Positions 6,161-12,701 of a stretch of 15,718 bases of DNA are shown in pieces. The position numbers and the translations under genes are program-made. Under the pieces are notes generated by a model. The model did not search any database, was not told the origin of the DNA, and saw only the letters and a program-made list of their open reading frames with translations. This DNA comes from Ruminococcaceae bacterium UBA3323 (GTDB lineage Bacteria; Bacillota; Clostridia; Oscillospirales; Acutalibacteraceae): NCBI GenBank assembly GCA_002361935.1, contig DESD01000033.1:1-15718 (forward strand), given 5' to 3'. Every line of letters starts with the position of its first letter. Within the stretch, counting starts at the first letter, position 1.

Positions 6161-6189
6161 TTGAATTTGACAAAGGGTAAGTATATAAT
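6161..6189 (+). promoter_or_regulatory. Probable promoter of the uxaC operon
   Basis: -35 TTGAAT (6161-6166), a 17-nt spacer and a perfect -10 TATAAT (6184-6189), 30 nt before the uxaC ATG. A perfect TTGACA lies at 6167-6172, but it is only 11 nt from that TATAAT. It would need TATGTT (6189-6194) as -10 at 16 nt. Confidence 0.6.
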
Positions 6190-6219
6190 ATGTTTGTAAA
6201 AATTTAAGGAGTTTTCAAA

Positions 6220-7620
6220 ATGAATCATTTTATGGACAAGGATTTTTTGCTTGATACCGATACTGCAAAAAGACTTTTTCACGATTATTGTGAAAATTTA
6301 CCTATTTGTGATTATCACTGCCATTTAAGTCCAAAGGAAATTTACGAAAACAAATCTCCGAAGGATATTTCCGAATTGTGGCTTAAGGGAGATCACTATA
6401 AATGGAGAGCGATGCGCTCCTGCGGCATAAGCGAGGATTACTGCACAGGCGGAATTACAGGCAGAGAGCAGTTTGAAAAATTTGCCTATACGCTTCAGTA
6501 TGCAATCGGGAACCCTCTTTATCATTGGGCGCATATTGAGCTTCAGAAATATTTTGGAATCAATACTCCGCTTTCCGCCAAAACGGCAGATGAGATATAT
6601 GCACGTGCCAACAAGGCAATTGCAGACGGTGATTTCAGACCGCAAAGCCTGATTATGAAATCCAATGTTAAAGTGGTTTGCACAACGGATGACCCTGCCG
6701 ACGATCTGAAATATCATAAGCTTTTGAAAGAAGCAGAGAATTTTGATTGCAGCGTGCTTCCGACATTCCGACCCGAAAAAGCGCTTAATATAAATTCAGA
6801 CGGTTTCGGGAATTATATGAAGGAGCTTGAAAAGGCTTCGGATACCGAAATTCATTCCGTTGACGATGTGATTGCCGCACTGAAGAAAAGAGCGGATTAT
6901 TTCAATGAGGTCGGGTGCCGTGTATCGGATCATTCCTTTGATTATGTTCCGTTTTCATCCGCTTCGGACGCTGTTGTTGAAGCCGCTTTTCAAAAGGCAA
7001 TGAACGGAGAATGCGTGTCAAGGGAAGAAACGGATGCTTATAAAACAAAGGTGCTTCTTGCTCTTGGTGAAAAGTATTATGAGCTTGACTGGGCCATGGA
7101 AATCCATATCGGTGCAATGAGAAATAACAACACGGCTATGTTTCACAAAAAGGGTGCCGATATCGGCTTTGATTCTGTTGGAGATGATAATATTGCATAT
7201 CCTTTAAGCCGCTTTCTTGATGCCCTTAATGTGAAAGAAAGGCTTCCGAAAACGATTTTATTCAATCTTAATAATAAGGATAATGTTGTTCTGGCAACGA
7301 TGCTCGGAAACTTTCAGGGAACAGAGGCTGAATCTAAAATTCAGTTTGGCCCTGCATGGTGGTTCTTAGATACCATGGACGGTATGACCGAGCAGATGAA
7401 GGCGCTCGGAAATCTTGGAATTCTGGGTAAGTTTATCGGTATGGAAACGGATTCCCGCTCCTTTACCTCTTATGGCAGGCATGATTATTTCCGCCGTATT
7501 ATGTGCCGTCTTATAGGCAGATGGGTAGAAGACGGCTGGTATGCAGATGATGAAGCACTTTTAAAGGAAATTGTTTGCGGTATATCCTACAACAATGCAA
7601 TGAAATATTTTAAATTTTAA
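6220..7620 (+). CDS. uxaC: Glucuronate/galacturonate isomerase
   Basis: Uronate isomerase (466 aa, the usual family length) converts D-glucuronate to D-fructuronate and D-galacturonate to D-tagaturonate, the first cytoplasmic step of hexuronate breakdown. The amidohydrolase-type metal site is visible as CDYHCHLSPKE (H33 and H35). Further family landmarks are WHIELQKYFGI-like text (WAHIELQKYFGINTPL), VVCTTDDPADDL, MEIHIGAMRNNN and the C-terminal TDSRSFTSYGRHDYFRR, followed by RLIGRWVEDGW. A strong AAGGAG site 8 nt upstream fixes the start. It is the first gene of a unit with kdgK (17 nt downstream) and eda. The products feed mannonate or altronate oxidoreductases and dehydratases that are not present here. 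Confidence 0.97.
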   Translation: MNHFMDKDFLLDTDTAKRLFHDYCENLPICDYHCHLSPKEIYENKSPKDISELWLKGDHYKWRAMRSCGISEDYCTGGITGREQFEKFAYTLQYAIGNPLYHWAHIELQKYFGINTPLSAKTADEIYARANKAIADGDFRPQSLIMKSNVKVVCTTDDPADDLKYHKLLKEAENFDCSVLPTFRPEKALNINSDGFGNYMKELEKASDTEIHSVDDVIAALKKRADYFNEVGCRVSDHSFDYVPFSSASDAVVEAAFQKAMNGECVSREETDAYKTKVLLALGEKYYELDWAMEIHIGAMRNNNTAMFHKKGADIGFDSVGDDNIAYPLSRFLDALNVKERLPKTILFNLNNKDNVVLATMLGNFQGTEAESKIQFGPAWWFLDTMDGMTEQMKALGNLGILGKFIGMETDSRSFTSYGRHDYFRRIMCRLIGRWVEDGWYADDEALLKEIVCGISYNNAMKYFKF

Positions 7621-7637
7621 TATTCGGAGGACAAAAA

Positions 7638-8735
7638 ATGAATTTGAATTTAAGACCTAAAGAGGAATGTGAATTTGATGAAATTTCACTTGGCGAAATT
7701 ATGCTTCGCCTTGATCCCGGCGAGGGAAGAATAAAAACCTCACGCACCTTTAAGGCGTGGGAAGGCGGCGGCGAATACAATGTTGCCCGTGGTCTTCGCC
7801 GTTGCTTTGGCATGAAAACGGCTGTTGTTACCGCCTTTGCCGAAAATGAAATCGGATATCTTCTTGAAGATTTAATTCTTCAGGGCGGTGTGGATACCTC
7901 TCTGATTAAATGGGTTAAGTATGACGGAATCGGCAGAACAACAAGAAACGGGCTCAACTTTGTTGAACGCGGCTTTGGTATAAGAGGCGCCGTAAGTACA
8001 TCGGACAGAGGAAATACAGCGATAAGTCAGATTAAGCCGGGCGATATAGACTGGGATTATATTTTCGGAACACTCGGTGTTCGCTGGCTTCACACAGGCG
8101 GTATATTTGCTGCTCTTTCCGAAAGCTCTGCCGAGGTTGCCATTGAGGCAGTTAAGGCTGCCAAAAAATACGGTACAATTGTATCTTATGATTTAAATTA
8201 CAGACCGTCACTTTGGAATGATATCGGCGGTCAGGCAAAGGCACAGGCCGTTAATAAGGAGCTTGCAAAATATATTGATGTTATGATAGGCAATGAAGAG
8301 GATTTTACTGCCTGCCTTGGCTTTGAGATTGAGGGCAATGATGCCGAGCTGAAAGAGCTAAATATGGATGGTTACGTTAAAATGCTTGGCGAGGTCTGCA
8401 GGGCTTATCCGAATTTCAAGGTTATTGCAACAACGCTTCGTACCGTTAAAACAGCTACGGTAAATGATTGGAAGGCAATCTGCTATGCTGACGGCAAGGT
8501 CTATAATTCCATAGAATTCCCGGGCCTTGAAATTCTTGACAGAGTAGGCGGAGGAGATAGCTTTGCATCAGGTCTTATTTACGGATTAATGCAATACGAA
8601 GATGCACAGAAGGCAGTGAACTACGGCGTTGTTCACGGTGCTCTTGCTATGACAACACCGGGCGATACCTCTATGGCTTCACTGAAAGAAGTGGAAGCAA
8701 AGGTAAACGGTGCTTCCGCACGTGTTCAAAGATAA
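7638..8735 (+). CDS. kdgK: 2-keto-3-deoxygluconate kinase (PfkB family)
   Basis: This PfkB-family sugar kinase (365 aa) most likely phosphorylates 2-keto-3-deoxygluconate to KDPG. The N-terminal substrate-binding segment GEIMLRLDPGEGRIK leads to the GGGEYNVARGLRRCFG loop (47-61). The C-terminal PfkB signature RVGGGDSFASGLIYGL (about 301-316) carries the catalytic Asp. It is somewhat longer than the usual 310-340 aa because of extra residues in the middle (VKYDGIGRTTRNGLNFVERG and around FEIEGNDAELKELNMDG). CGGAGG lies 9 nt before the ATG. Position between uxaC and a KDPG aldolase gene supports KDG as substrate; from sequence alone a related ketose or deoxysugar kinase is possible. Confidence 0.92.
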   Translation: MNLNLRPKEECEFDEISLGEIMLRLDPGEGRIKTSRTFKAWEGGGEYNVARGLRRCFGMKTAVVTAFAENEIGYLLEDLILQGGVDTSLIKWVKYDGIGRTTRNGLNFVERGFGIRGAVSTSDRGNTAISQIKPGDIDWDYIFGTLGVRWLHTGGIFAALSESSAEVAIEAVKAAKKYGTIVSYDLNYRPSLWNDIGGQAKAQAVNKELAKYIDVMIGNEEDFTACLGFEIEGNDAELKELNMDGYVKMLGEVCRAYPNFKVIATTLRTVKTATVNDWKAICYADGKVYNSIEFPGLEILDRVGGGDSFASGLIYGLMQYEDAQKAVNYGVVHGALAMTTPGDTSMASLKEVEAKVNGASARVQR

Positions 8736-8862
8736 TTTGATAGTATTTTTTTCGTTATGCTGTGTTTTTTTAATTTGGTCAAATCAATAAAAAAATATTT
8801 TGGCTGACGAAAAAACATGAATTTTAAAATACTTTATTGAAACAAATTTTAGGAGAATCATT
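8736..8862. other. 127-nt AT-rich spacer between kdgK and eda
   Basis: No gene is seen. The spacer contains a long-range inverted repeat, TTTTTTCGT (8747-8755) against ACGAAAAAA (8807-8815), and an inner ATTTG/CAAAT hairpin flanked by T- and A-runs. This may be an mRNA processing or attenuation structure. A weak promoter may also exist (TTGGCT 8800-8805, then TAAAAT 8825-8830 with 19 nt between). The gap contrasts with the tight uxaC-kdgK spacing. Confidence 0.35.
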
Positions 8863-9519
8863 ATGGCTAATAAAATCGAAACACTTGCAAAAATTCAGGA
8901 GGTTGGAATTGTTGCTGTTGTACGTGCAACATCCATTGAACAGGCTGAAAAGATTACAGATGCATGCATAGCAGGCGGAGTTGCTGCAATTGAGCTTACC
9001 TTTACCGTTCCGCATGCAGATAAGCTGATTGAAGCAATGAAAGCAAAATATAACAGCGGAGAAATCATTATCGGTGCAGGCACGGTTATGGATGCCGCAA
9101 CAGCAAGAATTGCTATCCTTGCAGGAGCCGAATATATCGTTGCTCCGTATTTTGATCCGGAAACGGTTAAATGCTGCAATCGTTACGGAGTTCCTTCCAT
9201 GCCCGGAATTTATACACCGACAGAAGCAGTTGCTGCTATGGAATGCGGCGCTGATGTGCTTAAGGTATTTCCCGGCGATATTGCCGGCCCGGCATTTATC
9301 AAGGATATTCATGGTCCGATTCCGAATGCGGTTATGATGCCGTCGGGCGGTGTTGATGTTGATAATGTTAAGGATTGGATAAAAGCAGGTGCTATTGCCT
9401 GTGGCGCAGGTTCATCGCTTATTGCAGGCGCTAAAACAGGAGATTATGATAAAATAACGGAAACAGGCAAGCTTTTTGTTCAGCGCATAAAAGAAGCAAG
9501 AGAAGAAATGAAAAAATAG
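8863..9519 (+). CDS. eda: KHG/KDPG aldolase
   Basis: This class I aldolase (218 aa) splits KDPG into pyruvate and glyceraldehyde-3-phosphate, the last step of the uronate route; family members also act on 4-hydroxy-2-oxoglutarate. The TIM-barrel landmarks are IVAVVRA (16-22), the catalytic Glu44 in IELT, IIIGAGTVMDA (68-78), YIVAPYFDPE, the Schiff-base Lys134 in DVLKVFPGD, and the phosphate loop MPSGGVD (159-165) where many homologues have PTGGV. Length is normal. TAGGAG 9 nt upstream fixes the start. It lies 127 nt after kdgK and 26 nt before the PspC gene. Confidence 0.95.
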   Translation: MANKIETLAKIQEVGIVAVVRATSIEQAEKITDACIAGGVAAIELTFTVPHADKLIEAMKAKYNSGEIIIGAGTVMDAATARIAILAGAEYIVAPYFDPETVKCCNRYGVPSMPGIYTPTEAVAAMECGADVLKVFPGDIAGPAFIKDIHGPIPNAVMMPSGGVDVDNVKDWIKAGAIACGAGSSLIAGAKTGDYDKITETGKLFVQRIKEAREEMKK

Positions 9520-9545
9520 TTTAATATTGAAAAGGGGAGTTTGAA

Positions 9546-9872
9546 ATGAAAAGACTGTATAGAGATCCTTCAAATAAAATGATCTGCGGCGTTTGCAGCG
9601 GTATTGCAAATTATCTTAATGTGGATCCAACCATTATAAGACTGGTGTGGGCGCTTACCATTATATTTGCGGGCTTTGGAATTCTGGCATATTTTATTTG
9701 TGCTCTTGTTATTCCGGAGGGTCCTGTATATGATAATAATGAGCAGTATTGGCAGCAGCAACAGCAGCAGTACGATCAGAACGGACAGCCGTATTATAAT
9801 CCTAATCCCAGCCAGCAGTACAATAATCAGGGAACCTATTATGACCCGAATCAGAACAACAATAACCGATAA
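9546..9872 (+). CDS. PspC-domain membrane protein with Q/N/Y-rich tail
   Basis: A PspC domain occupies residues 1-58. MKRLYRDPSNKMICGVCSGIANYLNVDPTIIRLVW contains the family pattern of a short amphipathic segment, Gly-rich turn and D-P-T-hIRLVW, followed by one membrane span (about 36-56). Residues 61-108 form a low-complexity tail of Gln, Asn, Tyr and Pro, including six Gln in a row and four Asn near the end. PspC proteins take part in envelope stress sensing in Proteobacteria; in Bacillota their role is less clear. AAAGGGGAG lies 8 nt upstream. It may be read through from eda and is followed by a terminator. The link with uronate use is probably positional only. Confidence 0.92.
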   Translation: MKRLYRDPSNKMICGVCSGIANYLNVDPTIIRLVWALTIIFAGFGILAYFICALVIPEGPVYDNNEQYWQQQQQQYDQNGQPYYNPNPSQQYNNQGTYYDPNQNNNNR

Positions 9873-9879
9873 AAAGGAA

Positions 9880-9920
9880 AGCCGATTGGAGTAATCCAAT
9901 CGGCTGTTTTCATCGTTTTT
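9880..9920. terminator. Bidirectional intrinsic terminator
   Basis: An 11-bp perfect stem, AGCCGATTGGA (9880-9890) with TCCAATCGGCT (9895-9905), has loop GTAA. A T-rich tail follows on the plus strand (GTTTTCATCGTTTTT) and, read the other way, on the minus strand (TTCCTTTTTAT). It ends the PspC transcript and can end the minus-strand small-ORF transcript from 10109. Confidence 0.85.
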
Positions 9921-9960
9921 GCAGGGCAGAATTGCAGGGATTTACAATTCTGTTTCCTGC
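9921..9960. ncRNA. Hairpin in the 3' part of the small-ORF transcript
   Basis: The outer stem GCAGG/CCTGC (9921-9925 with 9956-9960) and the inner 8-bp stem CAGAATTG/CAATTCTG (9927-9934 with 9945-9952) are separated by a small asymmetric internal loop, with a 10-nt apical loop. It lies 3 nt beyond the stop of the minus-strand small ORF and before the terminator. It could be a 3'-UTR regulatory or stability element. No known RNA family is recognised. Confidence 0.45.
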
Positions 9961-9963
9961 GGC

Positions 9964-10038
9964 TTAGTAGTATGTGTGTACATATTTCCTGTCAAGCTCG
10001 GCAATGATTTTTACACACTTAATGAGAAATTTAAGCAT
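9964..10038 (-). CDS. 24-aa putative amphipathic small protein
   Basis: This 24-codon ORF starts ATG (10038) and stops TAA (9964-9966). It has a near-ideal Shine-Dalgarno, AAGGAGGG, 7 nt upstream, and a consensus promoter about 70 nt upstream. The peptide starts MLKFLIKCVKIIAEL, continues DRKYVH and ends with Thr and two Tyr. Lys3, Lys7, Lys10, Glu14 and Arg17 fall on one helical face and Leu/Phe/Ile/Val on the other, so residues 1-17 can form a cationic amphipathic helix. Net charge is about +3, with one Cys (C8). A role at the membrane surface (SpoVM-like binding, PSM-like or toxin-like peptide, small regulator) is possible, but I recognise no family. The start signals make translation likely; function is unknown. 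Confidence 0.6.
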   Translation of the reverse strand: MLKFLIKCVKIIAELDRKYVHTYY

Positions 10039-10115
10039 AATCTATCCCTCCTTAACATATTAACAAAAGAATGCTTTTTTATTTTTTAAAAGTCGTTTTC
10101 CTTTGTTTCGCCCAC

Positions 10116-10143
10116 ATTATAGCACTATATTTTTTATTGTCAA
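10116..10143 (-). promoter_or_regulatory. Consensus promoter of the small-ORF transcript
   Basis: Minus strand: perfect TTGACA (10143-10138), a 16-nt spacer and perfect TATAAT (10121-10116) with a TGC extended -10. It is the strongest-looking promoter in the window. It gives a 5' UTR of about 70 nt in which AACAAAGGAA (10107-10098) can pair with TTCTTTTGTT (10071-10062). Confidence 0.8.
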
Positions 10144-10298
10144 TACTTATGATTGAAAAATGGCTTATATTTATAGAAAATGAACAAAAATATAATCTTA
10201 AAGCTTTAAATTATAGCGATAATAATATGCAAAATAAACAAAAATCGACGTTATTTTATTATATGTATATGAGATGATTATGTGCCTTGTCCATTTAT
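10144..10298. other. AT-rich spacer without a recognisable gene
   Basis: This stretch between the small-ORF promoter and the exporter promoter is very AT-rich. I see no gene, RNA motif or repeat in it. Confidence 0.6.
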
Positions 10299-10328
10299 TT
10301 GAAATTTACTTTTAACAATTTGTATGAT
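10299..10328 (+). promoter_or_regulatory. Probable promoter of the ThrE-type exporter genes
   Basis: -35 TTGAAA (10299-10304), an 18-nt spacer and -10 TATGAT (10323-10328), 50 nt before the ATG at 10379. Confidence 0.5.
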
Positions 10329-10378
10329 ATGATTGAAATATAAAACAATCGTATTGTTCGGCTACGGAAAGGAATTCT

Positions 10379-11143
10379 ATGAATCATAAAGAATGTGACA
10401 CCTTTTTGGCAACTGTTCTTGAAATCGGAAGAAGATTGGTTGAATCGGGTGCAGAGATACATCGTGTTGAAGATACTGTTTACAGAATATGTATGGCATA
10501 CGGCTTTGAAAGCTGCGAGGTTTATGCTGTTACGGGAATGATTGTTGCAACCATTAAGGGCAAGGATGATTTTCATTATACGCAATCTGTAAGGGTTATT
10601 TCTTATGGAACGGATTTGGGCAGGCTGGAAGAACTGAATGCACTTTCAAGGCAAATTTGCACGGATCCTCCAAGTGTGAAGGAACTTGAAAATATTGTTT
10701 ATTCATATAAAAAGCCGAAACCGAAGCCCATCATTAAGTGCCTTGGCTATATGCTTGCTGCAGGTGCATTTGCCGTTTTCTTCGGGGGAAGCTGGTTTGA
10801 TGGTGTTGCTTCCGCTGCGGTTGCCATTGCCATATATCTTATGGACTATAATTTTCATTTAAAAAGAGTTAATAATGTTATATATACTTTTGTTGCAAGC
10901 TTTGTTTCAGGATGCCTGGCGCTTGTGTTTGTTCATTTCGGCTTCGGAACGCACGTTGACAAGGTTATGATAGGCGATATCATGCTGTTCATTCCGGGGC
11001 TGTTGCTTGTAAGTGCGGTTAAGGAAATGTTTAACAGGGATATCGTAACAGGGCTTTACAGGATGATTGAGGCTGTGCTTGTTGCTGTTTCAATTGCGTT
11101 TGGCTTTGCGTTGTCTTTTTATGTGTTGGGAGGTGCTGTTTGA
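10379..11143 (+). CDS. Threonine/serine exporter, N-terminal-domain subunit (ThrE/YjjP-like)
   Basis: This 254-aa protein matches the N-terminal half of the ThrE family (DUF1212). Cytoplasmic part: LEIGRRLVESGAEIHRVEDTVYRICMAYG (16-44), with the hallmark G.E..RVE pattern. About five membrane spans follow from residue 118. GDIMLFIPGLLLVSAVKEMFNRDIVTGLYRMIEAVLVA is the conserved segment at the C-terminal end. In ThrE both halves are one protein; here the other half is the next gene, which it overlaps by one base. AAAGGAATTCT precedes the ATG. The family exports threonine and serine by proton motive force; in YjjP/YjjB of E. coli the pair is linked to succinate export, so the substrate is not certain. 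Confidence 0.92.
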   Translation: MNHKECDTFLATVLEIGRRLVESGAEIHRVEDTVYRICMAYGFESCEVYAVTGMIVATIKGKDDFHYTQSVRVISYGTDLGRLEELNALSRQICTDPPSVKELENIVYSYKKPKPKPIIKCLGYMLAAGAFAVFFGGSWFDGVASAAVAIAIYLMDYNFHLKRVNNVIYTFVASFVSGCLALVFVHFGFGTHVDKVMIGDIMLFIPGLLLVSAVKEMFNRDIVTGLYRMIEAVLVAVSIAFGFALSFYVLGGAV

Positions 11144-11598
11144 TGAAAGAGGCTGTTATTCAGGTTGTAACGGCGGCAATCGGTTCCCTTGGCTTTTCAA
11201 TCTATTTTCGTGTGCGGGAAAAGAATGTTATTGCTTCCATGGCCGGCGGTGCAATAGGCTGGGTTGTTTATCTTGTTTTGTTTTATTTTACCTCGGATTT
11301 GTTTGTAAGCAATTTTGTTGCTGCGTTCGTTGTTTTTGTATGGGCTGAAATTATGGCACGTATTCTGAAAGCGCCTTCAAACACATATCTTATTCCGGGA
11401 ATTATTCCGCTAATCCCCGGCGGTTCGCTTTATTATACAATGAAGGGCGTTGTTGACGGCAATCAGGCATTGTTTGCCGAAAGCGGAAAAAACACCATAT
11501 TCGTTACTTTTGGTATGGCTGCCGGAATGGTTGTTGCCGCTGTTGTTTTTCATTATATTATAAAAGTGAAAGTAATAAGAAAGAGAAAATCCAAGTAA
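11143..11598 (+). CDS. Threonine/serine exporter, C-terminal-domain subunit (ThrE_2/YjjB-like)
   Basis: This 151-aa membrane protein, DUF3815/ThrE_2 type, has about four to five spans. It partners the preceding gene. The conserved re-entrant-like motif YLIPGIIPLIPGGSLYYTMKG (about 84-104 counted from the ATG) is visible, as is the GAIGWVVYLVLF helix. The start is taken as ATG 11143, sharing one base with the upstream TGA; GGGAGG lies 9 nt upstream. A TTG at 11140 is an alternative with 6-nt spacing. The PNPOx-like gene follows after 14 nt. Confidence 0.91.
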   Translation: MKEAVIQVVTAAIGSLGFSIYFRVREKNVIASMAGGAIGWVVYLVLFYFTSDLFVSNFVAAFVVFVWAEIMARILKAPSNTYLIPGIIPLIPGGSLYYTMKGVVDGNQALFAESGKNTIFVTFGMAAGMVVAAVVFHYIIKVKVIRKRKSK

Positions 11599-11612
11599 TA
11601 AAGAGATATTTT

Positions 11613-12065
11613 ATGAATAATTTTAAAAATACACTCAATCAGTTTTATAATGATTTTGGAACACATAAGGCAATGGTATTATCAACTTCTTTGAATGATA
11701 AAGTGAGTTCAAGAATGGTAAGTATTATTGTAATTGAAGGAGATTTTTATTTTCAAACTGATAGAAAACTTAATAAGTACTGTCAAATCAAGAAAAATAA
11801 AAATGTAGCTTTATGTATAGATAATATTTCTATTGAAGGTGTTTGCTATGAATTGGGATTACCGCTTGATAATAAACCATTTTGTGATTTATATAGACAG
11901 CATTTTTTAAGTGCATATCAGTTATATACCAAATTAGAGGATGAGGTATTGATTTTAGTTAAACCAACATGTATACAAAAATGGATTTATGAAAATGGTA
12001 AACCATTTATTGAAGCTTGGAATTTTGATACTTTGGAATATAAGAAAATACCATATCAAATTTAA
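11613..12065 (+). CDS. Pyridoxamine 5'-phosphate oxidase-like flavin-binding protein
   Basis: This 150-aa split-barrel protein is of the PNPOx-like/general stress FMN-binding type. VLSTSLNDKVSSRMVSIIVIEGDFYFQTDRKLNKYCQI is the typical strand-strand-helix start in which backbone and Arg/Ser residues hold FMN phosphate. KKNKNVALCIDNISIEGVCYELG is the following strand pair. True pyridoxine oxidases are longer and have a C-terminal substrate segment absent here, so this is a paralogue that could bind FMN, F420 or heme, or act as a reductase. Only a weak AAGAGA site precedes the ATG. The gene is more AT-rich than its neighbours and uses A/T-ending codons heavily, which could mean recent acquisition. 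It lies 14 nt after the exporter genes but may not be functionally linked. Confidence 0.82.
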   Translation: MNNFKNTLNQFYNDFGTHKAMVLSTSLNDKVSSRMVSIIVIEGDFYFQTDRKLNKYCQIKKNKNVALCIDNISIEGVCYELGLPLDNKPFCDLYRQHFLSAYQLYTKLEDEVLILVKPTCIQKWIYENGKPFIEAWNFDTLEYKKIPYQI

Positions 12066-12086
12066 TCGTTTAATAATACATAAAAT

Positions 12087-12113
12087 ACCCCGAAGAGTTT
12101 AACTCTTCGGGGT
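12087..12113. terminator. Bidirectional terminator between convergent genes
   Basis: An 11-bp perfect stem, ACCCCGAAGAG (12087-12097) with CTCTTCGGGGT (12103-12113), has a 5-nt loop TTTAA. Tails are T-poor on both sides (TAATGCTTATTTT on plus, ATTTTATG on minus), but its place between the gene ends at 12065 and 12120 supports the call. Confidence 0.75.
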
Positions 12114-12119
12114 TAATGC

Positions 12120-12701
12120 TTATTTTGTATGCTCATCAAGTGTAAGAGAATAGGCAGGGAGAAATTCTTTTGTGAAATATCTAACTTCATCCATATCTAT
12201 TTCATCAACAATTTTAATTTGTTTTTCTCTGGCTGTTTCAAATTCCTTGTTTCCCATACGACATTCCTCTATGCATTTAATCAGTGCATCAATTTTATCT
12301 GCCGCCTTAACAATTTTCCAAAGCTCTTTATCCTCTTTCTTATGTATAAAGAAAGGCTGATAATCCTCTTTAAATTCATCGGGAAGCATTGCAAGCAATC
12401 TTTCTCCTGCTGCTTTCTCTATATCCTTGTAAACGCCCTGAATTTCACTGTTGTAATATTTAACAGGTGTTGGCATATCTCCTGTAATAACCTCGGTTAA
12501 ATCGTGATACAGAGCAAGCACAGCGCATCGTTCGGCATCATAGCTTTTGCTGAATTTTTTATTGCCTATTGTGCAAAGTGCATGGGCAATAACGGCAACA
12601 TTATGGCTGTGTTCCGCAATATTTTCCTTTGAGGTATTGCGCATAAGCGCCCAACGGTCAATAAGCTTCATTCTGTTGACCATTGCAAAAAAATTGCTCA
12701 T
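12120..12701 (-). CDS. yfbR: HD-domain 5'-deoxynucleotidase (YfbR-like)
   Basis: This 193-aa HD-domain protein closely follows E. coli YfbR, which dephosphorylates deoxynucleoside 5'-monophosphates using a divalent metal. Visible are the IDRWALMRN segment (14-22, the substrate-contacting Arg-Trp), EHSHNVAVIAH (30-40), the HD pair in LYHDLTEVITGDMPTPVKYY (64-83) and AADKIDALIKCIEE (133-146) with the last metal ligand and its Asp partner. Length is normal. The ATG directly follows the aspS stop; its GAGGAG site is inside the end of aspS. It is the last gene of the synthetase operon, a nucleotide-salvage or pool-cleaning enzyme. Confidence 0.9.
   Translation of the reverse strand: MSNFFAMVNRMKLIDRWALMRNTSKENIAEHSHNVAVIAHALCTIGNKKFSKSYDAERCAVLALYHDLTEVITGDMPTPVKYYNSEIQGVYKDIEKAAGERLLAMLPDEFKEDYQPFFIHKKEDKELWKIVKAADKIDALIKCIEECRMGNKEFETAREKQIKIVDEIDMDEVRYFTKEFLPAYSLTLDEHTK

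Noticed and set aside
6167..6189. TTGACA with TATAAT as the uxaC promoter
   Set aside because: The two perfect hexamers are only 11 nt apart, too close for sigma-A; TTGAAT at 6161-6166 gives the right 17-nt spacing to the same -10.
8824..9312. Long minus-strand ORF opposite eda, Cys/Asn/Ser-rich
   Set aside because: It is the antisense shadow of a confidently identified aldolase gene; it has no promoter or ribosome site and an implausible composition.
9751..9771. CAG/CAA run as a microsatellite or CRISPR-like repeat
   Set aside because: It is simply the coding sequence for the six Gln in the PspC tail, with mixed CAG and CAA codons and no spacer structure.
10039..10109. Known riboswitch or T-box in the leader of the small ORF
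   Set aside because: At about 70 nt and A/T-rich it is too short and lacks the conserved cores of riboswitch classes I can recognise.
10071..10277. Plus-strand ORF of 68 codons in the AT-rich spacer
   Set aside because: It overlaps the strong minus-strand promoter, has no Shine-Dalgarno, and its composition is what AT-rich noncoding DNA gives by chance.
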